Below are positions 16,682 to 25,656 of a stretch of 35,235 nt of DNA, piece by piece (the first letter of the stretch is position 1; the number at the start of each line of letters is the position of its first letter). Below the pieces are notes generated by a model. It was not told where the DNA came from. It ran no database searches and saw only the letters and a list, made by a program, of their open reading frames with translations. The position numbers and the translations under genes were made by a program. Origin of the DNA: a bacterium (GTDB lineage Bacteria > SAR324 > XYD2-FULL-50-16); NCBI GenBank assembly GCA_018830885.1, contig JAHJRI010000380.1, positions 1 to 35,235 on the forward strand, written 5' to 3'.

Positions 16682-17536
16682 ATGAGAACTGGAATGACAT
16701 TCATGATCGTCCTAATAATTTTTTCTCTGGGTGCGTGTACGACGACGAAAAGCACTGTCGGCAGGAACCCGAGTCTTGTTCAGGTCTGGGAAACACCAAA
16801 GGAACTTGAAGTTCCCGAATCCGTCATGTACGATTCAGCTCGCTCAGTGTTGTATGTCTCGAATATCAGTGGGATGCCAACACTGAAAAACAGTAAAGGG
16901 TTCATTTCCAAGGTAAACCTGGATGGCTCGATCCGGGACCTATACTGGGTTGCCGGTTTAAATGCGCCAAAAGGAATGGGAATTGCGGGTGACACACTGT
17001 ATGTGACCGATATTGATGTGATCCATGCGATCAACATATCCACCGGGGCTGTTTTTCAGTCCTGGAGTGTTGAAGGGGCCCAGTTCCTGAATGACATCGC
17101 CATTGACCCAAAGGGAAATGTCTTTATTACCGATATGGGAACCAACAAGATTCACATGATTCACAACGGCATGCTGGATTCGTTTTTTCATCTGGATTAC
17201 AACCGGCCGAACGGGCTCTTGATGGAAGGGGACACCCTGTTGGTCGGTACGGCCGAGGGTCTGCTGAAAATTGATACCCAATCCAGACATGTTGTTTTGG
17301 AAATTGAACATCAAGGTGGTATTGACGGCATTAAGAAAATCGATACCGGAAGATACCTGGTCAGTGACTGGAAAGGGAAGACACAGGTTATCGAAAAAGG
17401 AAAACCGCCCATCGTACTCCTGGATACCAGTGACCAGAAAATCAACGCGGCCGATTTCGAATATATTTCAGCTCGAAACCTCCTGATGATACCAACTTTC
17501 TTTGATAACCGCGTGGTCGCTTATCGCCTGCAATAA
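16682..17536 (+). CDS. Beta-propeller (SMP-30/NHL-like) lipoprotein
   Basis: 284 residues. Residues 1-19 form a lipoprotein signal peptide with lipobox LGAC (Cys19), so the mature protein is lipid-anchored, probably in the outer membrane or periplasmic face. The rest consists of repeated blades with motifs such as GMGIAGDTLYVTDID, DIAIDPKGNVFITDMGTNKI, RPNGLLMEGDTLLVGTAEGL and ADFEYISARNLLMIPTF, as in SMP-30/gluconolactonase-like and NHL propellers. Either binding or lactonase activity is possible; catalytic residues cannot be fixed here. GGGGGAG lies about 7 nt before the ATG. Confidence 0.82.
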   Translation: MRTGMTFMIVLIIFSLGACTTTKSTVGRNPSLVQVWETPKELEVPESVMYDSARSVLYVSNISGMPTLKNSKGFISKVNLDGSIRDLYWVAGLNAPKGMGIAGDTLYVTDIDVIHAINISTGAVFQSWSVEGAQFLNDIAIDPKGNVFITDMGTNKIHMIHNGMLDSFFHLDYNRPNGLLMEGDTLLVGTAEGLLKIDTQSRHVVLEIEHQGGIDGIKKIDTGRYLVSDWKGKTQVIEKGKPPIVLLDTSDQKINAADFEYISARNLLMIPTFFDNRVVAYRLQ

Positions 17537-18179
17537 AAGCAAAAAGACCCGTACCCCGGTGACGGATGGATGATCCACCAGGGGTCATCATTCCGTCGCC
17601 TTCCCCATCCTGCCGAAAGGGACATGTCCCTGTCTTCCCCGATGGATGCTTCCGCCGGCTTGGCGGCCGGTATTCCGCCTCCGCCAAACTGCAGTATCAG
17701 CGGTGCCTGTCTTTGCGTATCAGTCTTTTACAGGGATCATCCGGCCTGAGTTGTCCCGGCTCTGCATCGTTCGCGTCAGACAGTCGCAGCAAGGGGACCG
17801 GTCACCCCCCTCTTCCCTGACCCCTGAGCCGATTTTTGCCGATGTTGTTCATCACGAGGTCTTGTGTATGGAGATGGTTGTCCTACTTCATCTAATATCG
17901 TATAGTAAAAACGATTTTCAAACAGCAATAAACACCGAAACAGCGATTGGACCGTCGCAGATAGACAGTTGATCTGAAATCGTCAACCCAACGAGTGAGT
18001 CAGATTCAGCAGCCAAAGCGGATCAACGGTGTTGAACAGTGCCCACAACGCGCACAAAAGTATCGATTTCGCACCTGTCCGAACTAACGGGGAAAAACGG
18101 CCTGATGCGCACCAGCAACCCGTTTTTCCTGCCAGCTTTCAACCAGCAAAAACGACACGCTTATCAGAGGAGAGAATAC
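17537..18179. other. Long region upstream of lon
   Basis: About 640 bases with no supported gene. Just after the lipoprotein gene, 17561-17573 and 17585-17597 pair at 11 of 13 positions; this may be a 3' hairpin but has no T-tract. The lon reading frame stays open up to 18039, but the sequence upstream of 18180 lacks a ribosome site and does not resemble Lon. No clear heat-shock promoter or repressor site was found. Confidence 0.5.
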
Positions 18180-20651
18180 ATGTCTGATCAACCAAACGAT
18201 ACCGAGGAGATCGAAGTCAAGCAGGTCAGCGAGGAGGAAGAATCCGGGGAAGACAAGACAATTGTTGTCGCGGATTCGGTCCTGCCGCCCAGTTTGCCCC
18301 TCATTCCCCTGTTCGATCGTCCGCTGTTTCCCAAAATGATGGCACCCATTGTTCTGGGCAACAACGCGGAGTCAAGAGAACTATTGAATCTCATTGAATC
18401 CTCCTCCAAGTATGTGGGGCTTATCCTGGTCAAGGAACAGGACGAAAAGGATACCCATCCGGCCATGATTCAGCGTAAACCGCCGAAAACCCTGGAAGAA
18501 TTTCACAGAATCGGTGTCATCGCAAAAGTCCTGCAGATCTCCGGCAGGGAAGGGAAATTTGTCCACCTCATGGTCCAGGTGCTGGAACGGATGGAAATCA
18601 AGGAACTGCTTTCCGTCAAACCCTTTATCCGGGCGCGCGTCGAGTACAAAATGGATGAACTGGACGTGGTGACCGATGAACTGAAAGCGTACGCTGTTTC
18701 GATCATCAATATCATCAAGGAACTGGTCAGTATGAACCCCCTGTTCAAGGAGCAGCTGGGCATGCTCATGGGACAGGTGGATGTCAACGAGCCAGGCATG
18801 CTGGCGGATCTGTCCGCCTCCCTGACCACCACCTCCGGTCAGGAACTCCAGCAGATCCTGGATCTGGTCGATATCAACCAGCGGATCGAAAAAGTCCTGG
18901 TGCTGATGAAAAAAGAGGTCGAAGTATCGAAACTGCAGGCAAAAATCAACAAACAGATCGAAGAGCGCCTCTCCACCCAGCAACGGGAGTTCTTTCTCAA
19001 GCAGCAACTGCAGGAAATAAAGAAGGAACTGGGACTGACCAAGGGGGAACACGAAACCGAACTGGAAAAATTTCAGAAGCGGCTCAGCACTTTGAAGCTG
19101 CCCACCGAAGAGGTTAAAACCCGCATCGAAGAGGAGATGGAAAAGCTGAAGGTGCTGGAGCGGTCCTCTCCCGAGTTCAATGTCACCCGGGCTTACCTGG
19201 ACTGGCTCACCATTCTGCCCTGGGGTGTTTACACCAAGGATAACAAAGATATCAAAAAAGCGGCCAAAATTCTCAATACCGATCACTTTGGTTTGCAGGA
19301 TGTCAAGGACCGGATCCTGGAAACCATATCCGTGGGTATTCAAAAAGGGGAACTGTCCGGTTCCATTATCCTGCTGGTCGGGGCTCCCGGTGTCGGGAAG
19401 ACATCCATCGGTCAATCCATTGCCCGGGCACTGGGCAGGAAATTCTACCGTTTTTCCCTGGGTGGGATGAGAGACGAGGCTGAGATCAAGGGTCATCGGA
19501 GAACCTACATCGGCGCTCTGCCGGGGAAATTCATCAGCGCCATCAAAACCTGCAATTCATCCAACCCCGTGATCATGCTGGACGAAATCGACAAGATCGG
19601 CGCCAGTTACCAGGGAGATCCCGCTTCCGCCCTGCTGGAGGTATTGGATCCGGAGCAAAACAGAGATTTTCAGGATCATTACCTGGATGTCCGCTTCGAT
19701 CTTTCCAAAGTGCTGTTCGTCTGCACGGCCAACCAGCTTGACACCATCCCGGGCCCGCTCCTGGACCGGATGGAGACCATCCGACTCTCCGGTTATGTCC
19801 TGGAAGAGAAACTGGAAATCGCTAAACGATTTCTTATCCCCAAGCAGATGAATCTGCACGGGTTGAGTAAGAAGCAGGTAAAAATACCAACGGCCGTCCT
19901 CCGGGACATGATCGACGGCTATGCCAGAGAAGCCGGGGTCAGAAGCCTGGAAAACAGCATCAAGCGGATTCTGCGGAAAAGCACCAAGACCATTGTTGAA
20001 AAAGAGGCGACCGAGATTACCATCCGTCGCGAAGACCTCCCGGACCTGCTGGGCAGGAGGATGTTCAGTGAGGAGAAGGTGTATAAGAAACCCCGGGCTG
20101 GCGTGGTCATGGGACTGGCCTACACTGCCATGGGTGGCGCCACCCTCTTTATCGAGGCCACGGCTGTCCATGCCAAAGGACCGGGGTTTAAACAGACCGG
20201 ACAGCTGGGAAAAGTGATGGTGGAATCCTCCGAAATCGCTTATACCTATGTCCAATCCCTGATGGACAAGAAATCAAAAACCAGCAAGTTTTTCGAGGAA
20301 CACTTCATCCACCTCCACGTTCCTGCGGGGGCAACGCCAAAAGACGGACCTTCAGCGGGTATTACCATGGCATGCGCCCTCTATTCCCTGGCCACGGACC
20401 AACCCATCATCCGGAACCTGGCCATGACCGGCGAACTCACCCTGAGCGGGATCGTCATGCCCATTGGCGGTGTGAAAGAGAAGGTCATCGGGGCCAAAAG
20501 GGCCAACGTCAGCACCCTGATTTTTCCGGAGGACAACAAGAAGGATTTTACCGACCTGGACGACCATATCAAGGCGGGTATCACACCTCACTTTGTCAGC
20601 TCCTTTGACCAGGTGAGAAAAATCTGTTTCCCCCAGAAAGGGAAATCCTGA
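18180..20651 (+). CDS. lon: ATP-dependent Lon protease
   Basis: 823 residues from ATG 18180, preceded by GAGGAGAG; this is normal LonA length. The N-terminal substrate-binding LAN domain begins at about 40 (LPLIPLFDRPLFPKMMAP). A coiled-coil region lies near 250-330. The AAA+ module has Walker A GAPGVGKT (401-408) and Walker B VIMLDEID (about 463-470). The C-terminal protease domain contains the catalytic dyad: Ser725 in KDGPSAG and Lys768 in GGVKEK, 43 residues apart as in E. coli. It degrades misfolded and regulatory proteins in the cytoplasm as a hexamer. An acidic N-terminal extension (about residues 5-30, rich in Glu) is a little unusual. It is followed after 153 bp by the RibD-C-like gene. 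Confidence 0.97.
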   Translation: MSDQPNDTEEIEVKQVSEEEESGEDKTIVVADSVLPPSLPLIPLFDRPLFPKMMAPIVLGNNAESRELLNLIESSSKYVGLILVKEQDEKDTHPAMIQRKPPKTLEEFHRIGVIAKVLQISGREGKFVHLMVQVLERMEIKELLSVKPFIRARVEYKMDELDVVTDELKAYAVSIINIIKELVSMNPLFKEQLGMLMGQVDVNEPGMLADLSASLTTTSGQELQQILDLVDINQRIEKVLVLMKKEVEVSKLQAKINKQIEERLSTQQREFFLKQQLQEIKKELGLTKGEHETELEKFQKRLSTLKLPTEEVKTRIEEEMEKLKVLERSSPEFNVTRAYLDWLTILPWGVYTKDNKDIKKAAKILNTDHFGLQDVKDRILETISVGIQKGELSGSIILLVGAPGVGKTSIGQSIARALGRKFYRFSLGGMRDEAEIKGHRRTYIGALPGKFISAIKTCNSSNPVIMLDEIDKIGASYQGDPASALLEVLDPEQNRDFQDHYLDVRFDLSKVLFVCTANQLDTIPGPLLDRMETIRLSGYVLEEKLEIAKRFLIPKQMNLHGLSKKQVKIPTAVLRDMIDGYAREAGVRSLENSIKRILRKSTKTIVEKEATEITIRREDLPDLLGRRMFSEEKVYKKPRAGVVMGLAYTAMGGATLFIEATAVHAKGPGFKQTGQLGKVMVESSEIAYTYVQSLMDKKSKTSKFFEEHFIHLHVPAGATPKDGPSAGITMACALYSLATDQPIIRNLAMTGELTLSGIVMPIGGVKEKVIGAKRANVSTLIFPEDNKKDFTDLDDHIKAGITPHFVSSFDQVRKICFPQKGKS

Positions 20652-20804
20652 TCTCTGCCGATCCATGCGTTCCAGGAATAGTGCCGGACCGCATGGAGAG
20701 AATCGCTGAACAGACAAAACCCCCAACCGCCCTGTGGCCGATTCGGGAAGATTCTTTCCGGAAAGGGGGTGAATCATGGGACCTCGCCTGGGAGAAACCG
20801 GACA

Positions 20805-21371
20805 ATGGCGGACAATCGCAATCTGAAAGTGACCCTGATCATGGTCATGTCGGCAAACGGGGTCGTTGCCCAAGACAAGGACCAGGACTCCTTTGAATGG
20901 AATTCAGACGCCGACCGCGACCAGTTGCTGGAACGAATTCAGTCGATCGGTACCGTCCTGATGGGGGCAAATACCTACCGCATCATTGAAAACAACCTGT
21001 ATGAGAAGGTCAACTTCTTTGTCCTGACCCATCATCCGGCCAGTTTCAGGCCCCGGGAAAGGGTTTCCTTTATCCAGGGGGAAGCCGCCGATGTGTGCCG
21101 GCAGTTAAGCAAAAAGTCCGTCAAACATATCGCACTGCTCGGGGGCACGGAAACCAATGCCCACTTTCTCGATGCCGGGCGGGTGGATGATATTTATTTA
21201 ACCATTGAACCGCTGCTGCTTCCCGGCGGATTCGGGTTAACCAAGAATCTGAAGGATATCTGCAGGCTCACCCTCGAAAGCGTCCGGAAGCTGGAGAACA
21301 GGAACACGCTGCTGCTTCACTACAGGGTCCTGAAGGCGGATCCGGGTTCTTTGGAGGTTGAAACCAGCTGA
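20805..21371 (+). CDS. RibD C-terminal/dihydrofolate-reductase-like reductase
   Basis: 188 residues from ATG 20805 (GGGAG about 11 nt upstream). A GTG at 20769, which also has a purine-rich site, would add 12 residues that do not fit the domain start. The domain opens with VTLIMVMSANG and contains IGTVLMGANTYR and IALLGGTETNAHFLDAGRVDDIYL, the typical RibD_C nucleotide-binding and substrate segments. Family members reduce pterin- or pyrimidine-like substrates with NAD(P)H. Directly followed (39 bp) by folE2, which makes a role in pterin/folate metabolism, for example as a stand-in dihydropterin reductase, plausible but unproven. Confidence 0.85.
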   Translation: MADNRNLKVTLIMVMSANGVVAQDKDQDSFEWNSDADRDQLLERIQSIGTVLMGANTYRIIENNLYEKVNFFVLTHHPASFRPRERVSFIQGEAADVCRQLSKKSVKHIALLGGTETNAHFLDAGRVDDIYLTIEPLLLPGGFGLTKNLKDICRLTLESVRKLENRNTLLLHYRVLKADPGSLEVETS

Positions 21372-21410
21372 AGCAGGGCCCCCATCCATGCTTAACCCGT
21401 CGGAACACCC

Positions 21411-22190
21411 ATGAAAGACATTCAGAATCAGGTCGACAACCGCAACATCAATATCGATCGCGTTGGTATCAAGGGTATTCGCTACCCGATTACCGTCCTG
21501 GACCGGGCCAACGGATATCAGCAGACCATCGCCCAGATCAACATGTATGTGGACCTGCCCCACACGATGAAGGGCACCCACATGAGCCGGTTTGTCGAAT
21601 TGCTGCACGTATTTCGCAAAGAGGTTTCCATCAAGTCCTTCTCCTATATCATGGATCGCATGCGGGAGAAACTGAACGCCGAATCCGCGAGGATTGAGGT
21701 GCGATTTCCCTATTTCGTGGAAAAGCAGGCACCAGTCAGTGGCGCAACCGGCCTGATGGATTACCAGTGCGGATTTATCGCCACCAGCCGGATGGATCAG
21801 ACAGTGGATATCATTATGGAAGTCTCGGTTCCCATCACCTCCGTCTGCCCCTGTTCCAAGGAGATCAGTGAATATGGCGCCCATAATCAGCGGGGCCAGG
21901 TACTGCTGCGCATTCGGTTTGAAGGATTGATCTGGCTGGAGGAGATGATCAGCCTGGTGGAACAATCCGCTTCCAGCGAGCTGTATTCGATCCTGAAACG
22001 GGCGGATGAAAAACAGGTAACCGAGCGCGGTTACCTGAACCCGAAGTTCGTGGAGGATATCGTGCGGGACATCGCACTGGAACTGGATGGGAACAAAAAA
22101 ATCAGCTGGTATGAGCTGAGCGTCGAGAACTTCGAATCCATTCACAACCACAGCGCCTACGCCTATATCAACTCCAGCGGGACCCTGTAA
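21411..22190 (+). CDS. folE2: GTP cyclohydrolase FolE2 (type IB)
   Basis: 259 residues, typical for FolE2. Characteristic segments are DRVGIKGIRYPITVLDR near the N-terminus, VDLPHTMKGTHMSRF, and SVCPCSKEISEYGAHNQRG, whose Cys residues bind the catalytic metal. The enzyme converts GTP to 7,8-dihydroneopterin triphosphate, the first step of folate (and queuosine-precursor) synthesis, in the cytoplasm. FolE2 is the alternative to the zinc-dependent FolE and can use other divalent metals. No Zur-type site was recognised upstream. Probably co-transcribed with the preceding reductase; it ends 9 bp from the convergent cysE. Confidence 0.96.
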   Translation: MKDIQNQVDNRNINIDRVGIKGIRYPITVLDRANGYQQTIAQINMYVDLPHTMKGTHMSRFVELLHVFRKEVSIKSFSYIMDRMREKLNAESARIEVRFPYFVEKQAPVSGATGLMDYQCGFIATSRMDQTVDIIMEVSVPITSVCPCSKEISEYGAHNQRGQVLLRIRFEGLIWLEEMISLVEQSASSELYSILKRADEKQVTERGYLNPKFVEDIVRDIALELDGNKKISWYELSVENFESIHNHSAYAYINSSGTL

Positions 22191-22199
22191 ACCGGTCCG

Positions 22200-23003
22200 T
22201 TATCGCGAGCCCCTTTTGTGGGCGATCATCTGATTCATGGCAAAAGCGGGTATATCGGCTTCCGGCTTTCCGACCACCTTTGCCGGAACCCCGGCTGCGG
22301 TACAGTGCGGGGGGATGTTGATCAGTACCACACTGTTGGCAGCAATTTTGCTGTACTCGCCAACCTCCACATTGCCCAGGACTTTAGCCCCGGCACCGAT
22401 GAGGACCCCTTTGCGGATCTTCGGATGGCGATCCCCCGTCACATTCCCGGTACCGCCCAGGGTCACTTCGTGCAGCATGGAGACATCATCCTCCACCACA
22501 GCCGTTTCCCCAATCACCACACTGGTGGCATGATCGATAAGGATCCCCTTGCCAATTCTGGCAGCAGGATGAATATCGACCCCAAACAGCTCGGAAATAC
22601 GGTTCTGCAGATGCAGCGCCAGACTTCTGCGGCCGATTTCCCAGAGCCAGTGGGCAACCCGGTAAGATTCCAGCGCATGAAATCCCTTGTAGTGCAGAAA
22701 TGGTTCTGCCAGACCGCAGGCAGCCGGATCCCTTTCGCGAATGGCTGTCAGGTCGGCACGAAACTCTTCACCAATGCGGGGTTGTTTGCGAAATGCGCTG
22801 TCGATCACATCCCGGATCTGCATGGCCTCCAGGTTGGGACTCGACAGTTTACCGGCCAGATGAAAGGAGAGTGCCTTATCCAGGGTATTGTGGTTGAGAA
22901 CGGTCGCATGCAGATAACTGGCGAGCATCGGTTCCTCCGTTGCTTCGACCTGAACCTGTTTGTACAACGCCTGCCAGATGGGATCCTCTTTTCTGCTTGT
23001 CAT
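22200..23003 (-). CDS. cysE: Serine O-acetyltransferase
   Basis: 267 residues, close to E. coli CysE (273). The N-terminal helical domain (KEDPIWQALYKQVQ, about 5-18) is followed from about 150 by left-handed beta-helix hexapeptide repeats: FGVDIHPAARIGKGILIDH, GETAVVEDDVSMLHEVTLGG, DRHPKIRKGVLIGAGAKVLG. His in LIDHAT and the DRHP loop match the catalytic region. It acetylates L-serine with acetyl-CoA to O-acetylserine for cysteine synthesis. Ribosome site weak. It lies 107 bp downstream of a CsoR-type regulator on the same strand, so it may be part of that transcript. Confidence 0.95.
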   Translation of the reverse strand: MTSRKEDPIWQALYKQVQVEATEEPMLASYLHATVLNHNTLDKALSFHLAGKLSSPNLEAMQIRDVIDSAFRKQPRIGEEFRADLTAIRERDPAACGLAEPFLHYKGFHALESYRVAHWLWEIGRRSLALHLQNRISELFGVDIHPAARIGKGILIDHATSVVIGETAVVEDDVSMLHEVTLGGTGNVTGDRHPKIRKGVLIGAGAKVLGNVEVGEYSKIAANSVVLINIPPHCTAAGVPAKVVGKPEADIPAFAMNQMIAHKRGSR

Positions 23004-23110
23004 TTTTAGCTCGCTGCCGGGTGCCCTCCAATTGTCTCACTGGTCTGTCATTTTATACCGGTCTATCCCGGAAAATCAACAACAACCCGCCAGAAGAGAC
23101 CGGTTACCAC

Positions 23111-23380
23111 TCAAATCCGCTTTTCCAGCAGTGCCATCACTTCATCAATCTTCTCCTGAACCGACTGATTGTTGCCGGATGAAACCGCATTTTTGAGACA
23201 ACTCTGGATATGGACCTTCAATATACCCTGTTCAACCTTGTGAATTGCTGCTTTTACGGCTTTCAACTGGTTAAGAATATCAACGCAGTACCGCCGATCG
23301 AGGATCATCTTCTTGATCCCCTTGACCTGACCTTCGATTTTATTCAGTCGGTTTATCTGACTCTCATGATTCGGATGCAT
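23111..23380 (-). CDS. CsoR/RcnR-family metal- or thiol-sensing repressor
   Basis: 89 residues from ATG 23380, which has AAAGGAGAAAAAAGG upstream; the open frame extends to 23449 but has no better start. All-helical family: INRLNKIEGQVKGIKKM, then YCVDILNQLKAVKAAI and HIQSCL. Cys32, His57 and Cys61 have the same spacing (25 and 4) as the Cu(I) ligands Cys-His-Cys of CsoR; RcnR would have His at the last position. Copper-type sensing is therefore the first guess, though related members sense Ni/Co, formaldehyde or persulfide. No metal transporter is adjacent; downstream on the same strand is cysE. Its own promoter carries a palindrome suited to autorepression. Confidence 0.9.
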   Translation of the reverse strand: MHPNHESQINRLNKIEGQVKGIKKMILDRRYCVDILNQLKAVKAAIHKVEQGILKVHIQSCLKNAVSSGNNQSVQEKIDEVMALLEKRI

Positions 23381-23413
23381 CCTTTTTTCTCCTTTTGGAA
23401 TATGGTTGACTAT

Positions 23414-23442
23414 GGAATACCCGGGTAGGGTATCATTGTCAA
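23414..23442 (-). promoter_or_regulatory. Promoter with operator inside the spacer, for the CsoR-type gene
   Basis: On the minus strand, TTGACA (23442-23437) and TATTCC (23419-23414) are separated by exactly 17 nt. The spacer and -10 edge contain ATACCC-GGGTA-GGGTAT (plus-strand 23417-23433), an inverted repeat of the AT-flanked G/C-tract type that CsoR/RcnR repressors bind. Binding there would block polymerase, giving autorepression relieved by the ligand. Leader to the ATG is short. Confidence 0.65.
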
Positions 23443-23651
23443 TGGTCAATTAACCGCTGTTCACAAGGCTGTCGCAGCTTCTGCCAGAAAGTGCGGAGGC
23501 CCCGTCAGAAACAGAAATACCGGAAGTTCACGCTTGATCGTGCCGGCAAAGATTGCTATTGTATGATCAAAAATACTGCAGAATAAAGGCATGAACGCCG
23601 GCAGAGCCCCGGACAGGTCGCACTGTCTCAATCACAATTATAGGGAAGTTT

Positions 23652-24449
23652 ATGGAAATCAGGGATAAGGTTGTTGTCGTCACCGGCGGCGCCATGGGCA
23701 TTGGAGAAGCCATGTGCCGCCGTTTTGCCGAAGAGAGCCCCGCCGCGATTGTTGTCGTGGATCGGGAACAGGAAAGGGCTGAATCTGTGGCCGCTGATAT
23801 CGGTGGGTTGGCAATCCGCGCAGACGTTACAGTTGAAGCGGATATCATCCATGTGGTCAAAAAAACCGAAGCGCAGTACGGTCGCATCGATCTGTTCTGT
23901 TCAAATGCCGGAATTATCTCCTCAGACGAACCAGGCTGGACGGCCGCATCCTGCCCCAATGAAACCTGGCAGAAATCATGGGAAGTTCACGTCATGGCGC
24001 ATGTTTATGCTGCCCGAGCCGCCCTGCCGGGGATGCTGAAACGCAAAGAGGGCTATTTTCTCAATACGTCGTCAGCCGCCGGCCTGCTGAATCAGATCGG
24101 CAGCGCCCCATACTCCACCACCAAACACGCGGCAGTTGGATTTGCGGAGTCCCTGGCCATCACCCATGGCGATGACGGCATCCGGGTATCCCTCCTCTGC
24201 CCCCAGGCAGTCCGCACGCAAATGGTAGCCGGCAACGAAGATGGATCGGCCAGCGTTGACGGTATCATGGAACCGGCAGAACTGGCGGAGATTGTCGTTC
24301 AGGGGTTGAAAGAGGACCGCTTTCTGATCCTGCCCCATCCGGAGGTCAAAACCTATTTCCAGCGCAAGGCTTCCGACTACGAACGGTGGATCCAAGGGAT
24401 GCGCCGTTTCCGGCAAAAAGTGTTTAACCCCGGTGGTTCAACCATCTAG
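23652..24449 (+). CDS. Short-chain dehydrogenase/reductase
   Basis: 265 residues, classical SDR. TGGAMGIG (11-18) binds the dinucleotide, CSNAG gives Asn85-Ala-Gly, and the catalytic residues are Ser141, Tyr154 and Lys158 (YSTTK). VVDRE after beta-2 (Asp37) suggests NAD(H) preference. The usual catalytic-tetrad Asn region reads WEVHVMAH, with His where Asn is common, a substitution to note. GGGAAG lies about 6 nt before the ATG. It is alone between the CsoR gene (divergent) and the binding-protein gene. Substrate unknown. Confidence 0.92.
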   Translation: MEIRDKVVVVTGGAMGIGEAMCRRFAEESPAAIVVVDREQERAESVAADIGGLAIRADVTVEADIIHVVKKTEAQYGRIDLFCSNAGIISSDEPGWTAASCPNETWQKSWEVHVMAHVYAARAALPGMLKRKEGYFLNTSSAAGLLNQIGSAPYSTTKHAAVGFAESLAITHGDDGIRVSLLCPQAVRTQMVAGNEDGSASVDGIMEPAELAEIVVQGLKEDRFLILPHPEVKTYFQRKASDYERWIQGMRRFRQKVFNPGGSTI

Positions 24450-24593
24450 TCACACACCCAATATCCAACCAGCCAGACACCTGCGGTTCACCCGTCACAT
24501 ACCGGACAGAGCCGCAGACAATAAAGGGCGACAACATGGAAAGCGGTGAATTCCGCAATGCAGAATGAATGATGGTGCCAAAATACTTTCAGT

Positions 24594-24622
24594 TTGACAT
24601 TACAATCAGCTATTCGTATTAT
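24594..24622 (+). promoter_or_regulatory. Strong sigma-70-type promoter for the periplasmic binding protein
   Basis: TTGACA (24594-24599), a 17-nt spacer, and TATTAT (24617-24622). The start of transcription would be near 24630, leaving about 270 nt of leader that includes the whole palindromic element at 24668-24797. Confidence 0.7.
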
Positions 24623-24667
24623 AGTAAAAGTTTTCGTATCTATTCAGCATATGACTCACCATGGAAA

Positions 24668-24797
24668 CCGGGACCTGTATGTCATTGAACTCATTCTCGA
24701 CGGCCATCCATGGCCGCCTTCCGAGGACGGTCGTTGACGTCGCCATCCTGGCACTGTTTAACCACTCCCAATCCGTTCAATGACATACAGGCCCCGG
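24668..24797. repeat. Palindromic element with 23-bp terminal inverted repeats
   Basis: Arms 24668-24690 and 24775-24797 are complementary at 22 of 23 positions (CCGGGACCTGTATGTCATTG and so on). The interior contains a GGCCATCCATGGCC palindrome. A 25-bp exact match to the left arm region occurs at 16110-16134, so this is a repeated, possibly mobile, non-coding element. It sits in the predicted mRNA leader and could form a very stable hairpin. Confidence 0.75.
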
Positions 24798-24900
24798 CTC
24801 CCTGGCTGAAAAAGTGGTGAATAGATACAAGTTTTCATGCATTTCTGAAATCTGCCATTTTCTGGCAACCCCTTTAAAACCGAACAAGGAGAGAAGTTTT

Positions 24901-25656
24901 ATGAATACTCGAATGAAGCATGTATCCGTCTGTCTTTTTATACTTTTGATATTTCCGATATTCGCCCACGGCCAGACCCTGAAAATGGGCTACCTGTCCT
25001 TGATGCCCCATATTATCGTGGAGAAAGGAAACCATACTGGCGCGCTGGTCGACTATTGGGAAAAACATGTGGCACCAGCAATGGGCGTCCGTGTGGAATG
25101 GGTCGGTCCCCTTCCCCCCAACAGGCTTTTCCAGGCTCTGGAGAAAGGGCAGATCAATGCCATCGCGTTTCTCGGGAAATCAAAGGCCCGGGCAGAAATA
25201 TATGACTACCCCGAGCAGAGTTTTTATAGCTCCACTTCCGGGATTGCTGTTTTGAACAGTTACCCGAACTCAAAAATCAGTTCCATCGATGAGCTGATTC
25301 AATTTAAAATCGGGTATTTCAGTAAAGGCGTCAAACCGCCTCTCATGCAGGACAAACGGATAAAATGGGACTATGTCGCTTCAGCCGACTGGAAAAAGGT
25401 AAATTTTAACAAGCTCGTCGCTGGACGAATCGGCGGCGTCTTTGATGCGGAGTTCTATACCTTAAAATACGAGATGGAGAAGCTGGGTTTTGGAGACCGT
25501 TTGAAGGCAATCCGGATTGACGGTACCCCATTTGTTGCCTATCCGGTTTTTTCAAAGAAAGACAATGGCCTGTTCGTCAACAAGTATAACGCCGTTTTTC
25601 AGACGGTCGACCAGAAGACCAAGTATCTCGATCTGCTTTTAAAATATGTGAACTAA
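24901..25656 (+). CDS. Periplasmic solute-binding protein (family 3/PBPb-like)
   Basis: 251 residues from ATG 24901 (AAGGAGAG 8 nt upstream); the frame is open further back but without a ribosome site. Residues 1-27 form a Sec signal peptide ending in FAHGQ. The mature part shows the bilobed binding-protein pattern: LKMGYLSLMPHIIVEKGN, GALVDYWEKHVAPAMGVRVEWV, LFQALEKGQINAIAFLGKS, and the return segments RIGGVFDAEFYTLKYEME and PVFSKKDNGLFVNKYNAVFQ. It resembles amino-acid-type binding proteins and related signal-input domains. No ABC permease or ATPase is adjacent, so it may serve as a sensor or an orphan binding protein. Ligand unknown. Confidence 0.85.
   Translation: MNTRMKHVSVCLFILLIFPIFAHGQTLKMGYLSLMPHIIVEKGNHTGALVDYWEKHVAPAMGVRVEWVGPLPPNRLFQALEKGQINAIAFLGKSKARAEIYDYPEQSFYSSTSGIAVLNSYPNSKISSIDELIQFKIGYFSKGVKPPLMQDKRIKWDYVASADWKKVNFNKLVAGRIGGVFDAEFYTLKYEMEKLGFGDRLKAIRIDGTPFVAYPVFSKKDNGLFVNKYNAVFQTVDQKTKYLDLLLKYVN

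Noticed and set aside
18381..19496. 371-codon minus-strand ORF
   Set aside because: Antisense shadow of lon; His/Phe/Gln-rich composition and no ribosome site, while the plus frame is an unmistakable Lon.
21237..22151. 304-codon minus-strand ORF
   Set aside because: Antisense shadow of folE2 and the RibD-C-like gene; no recognisable domain.
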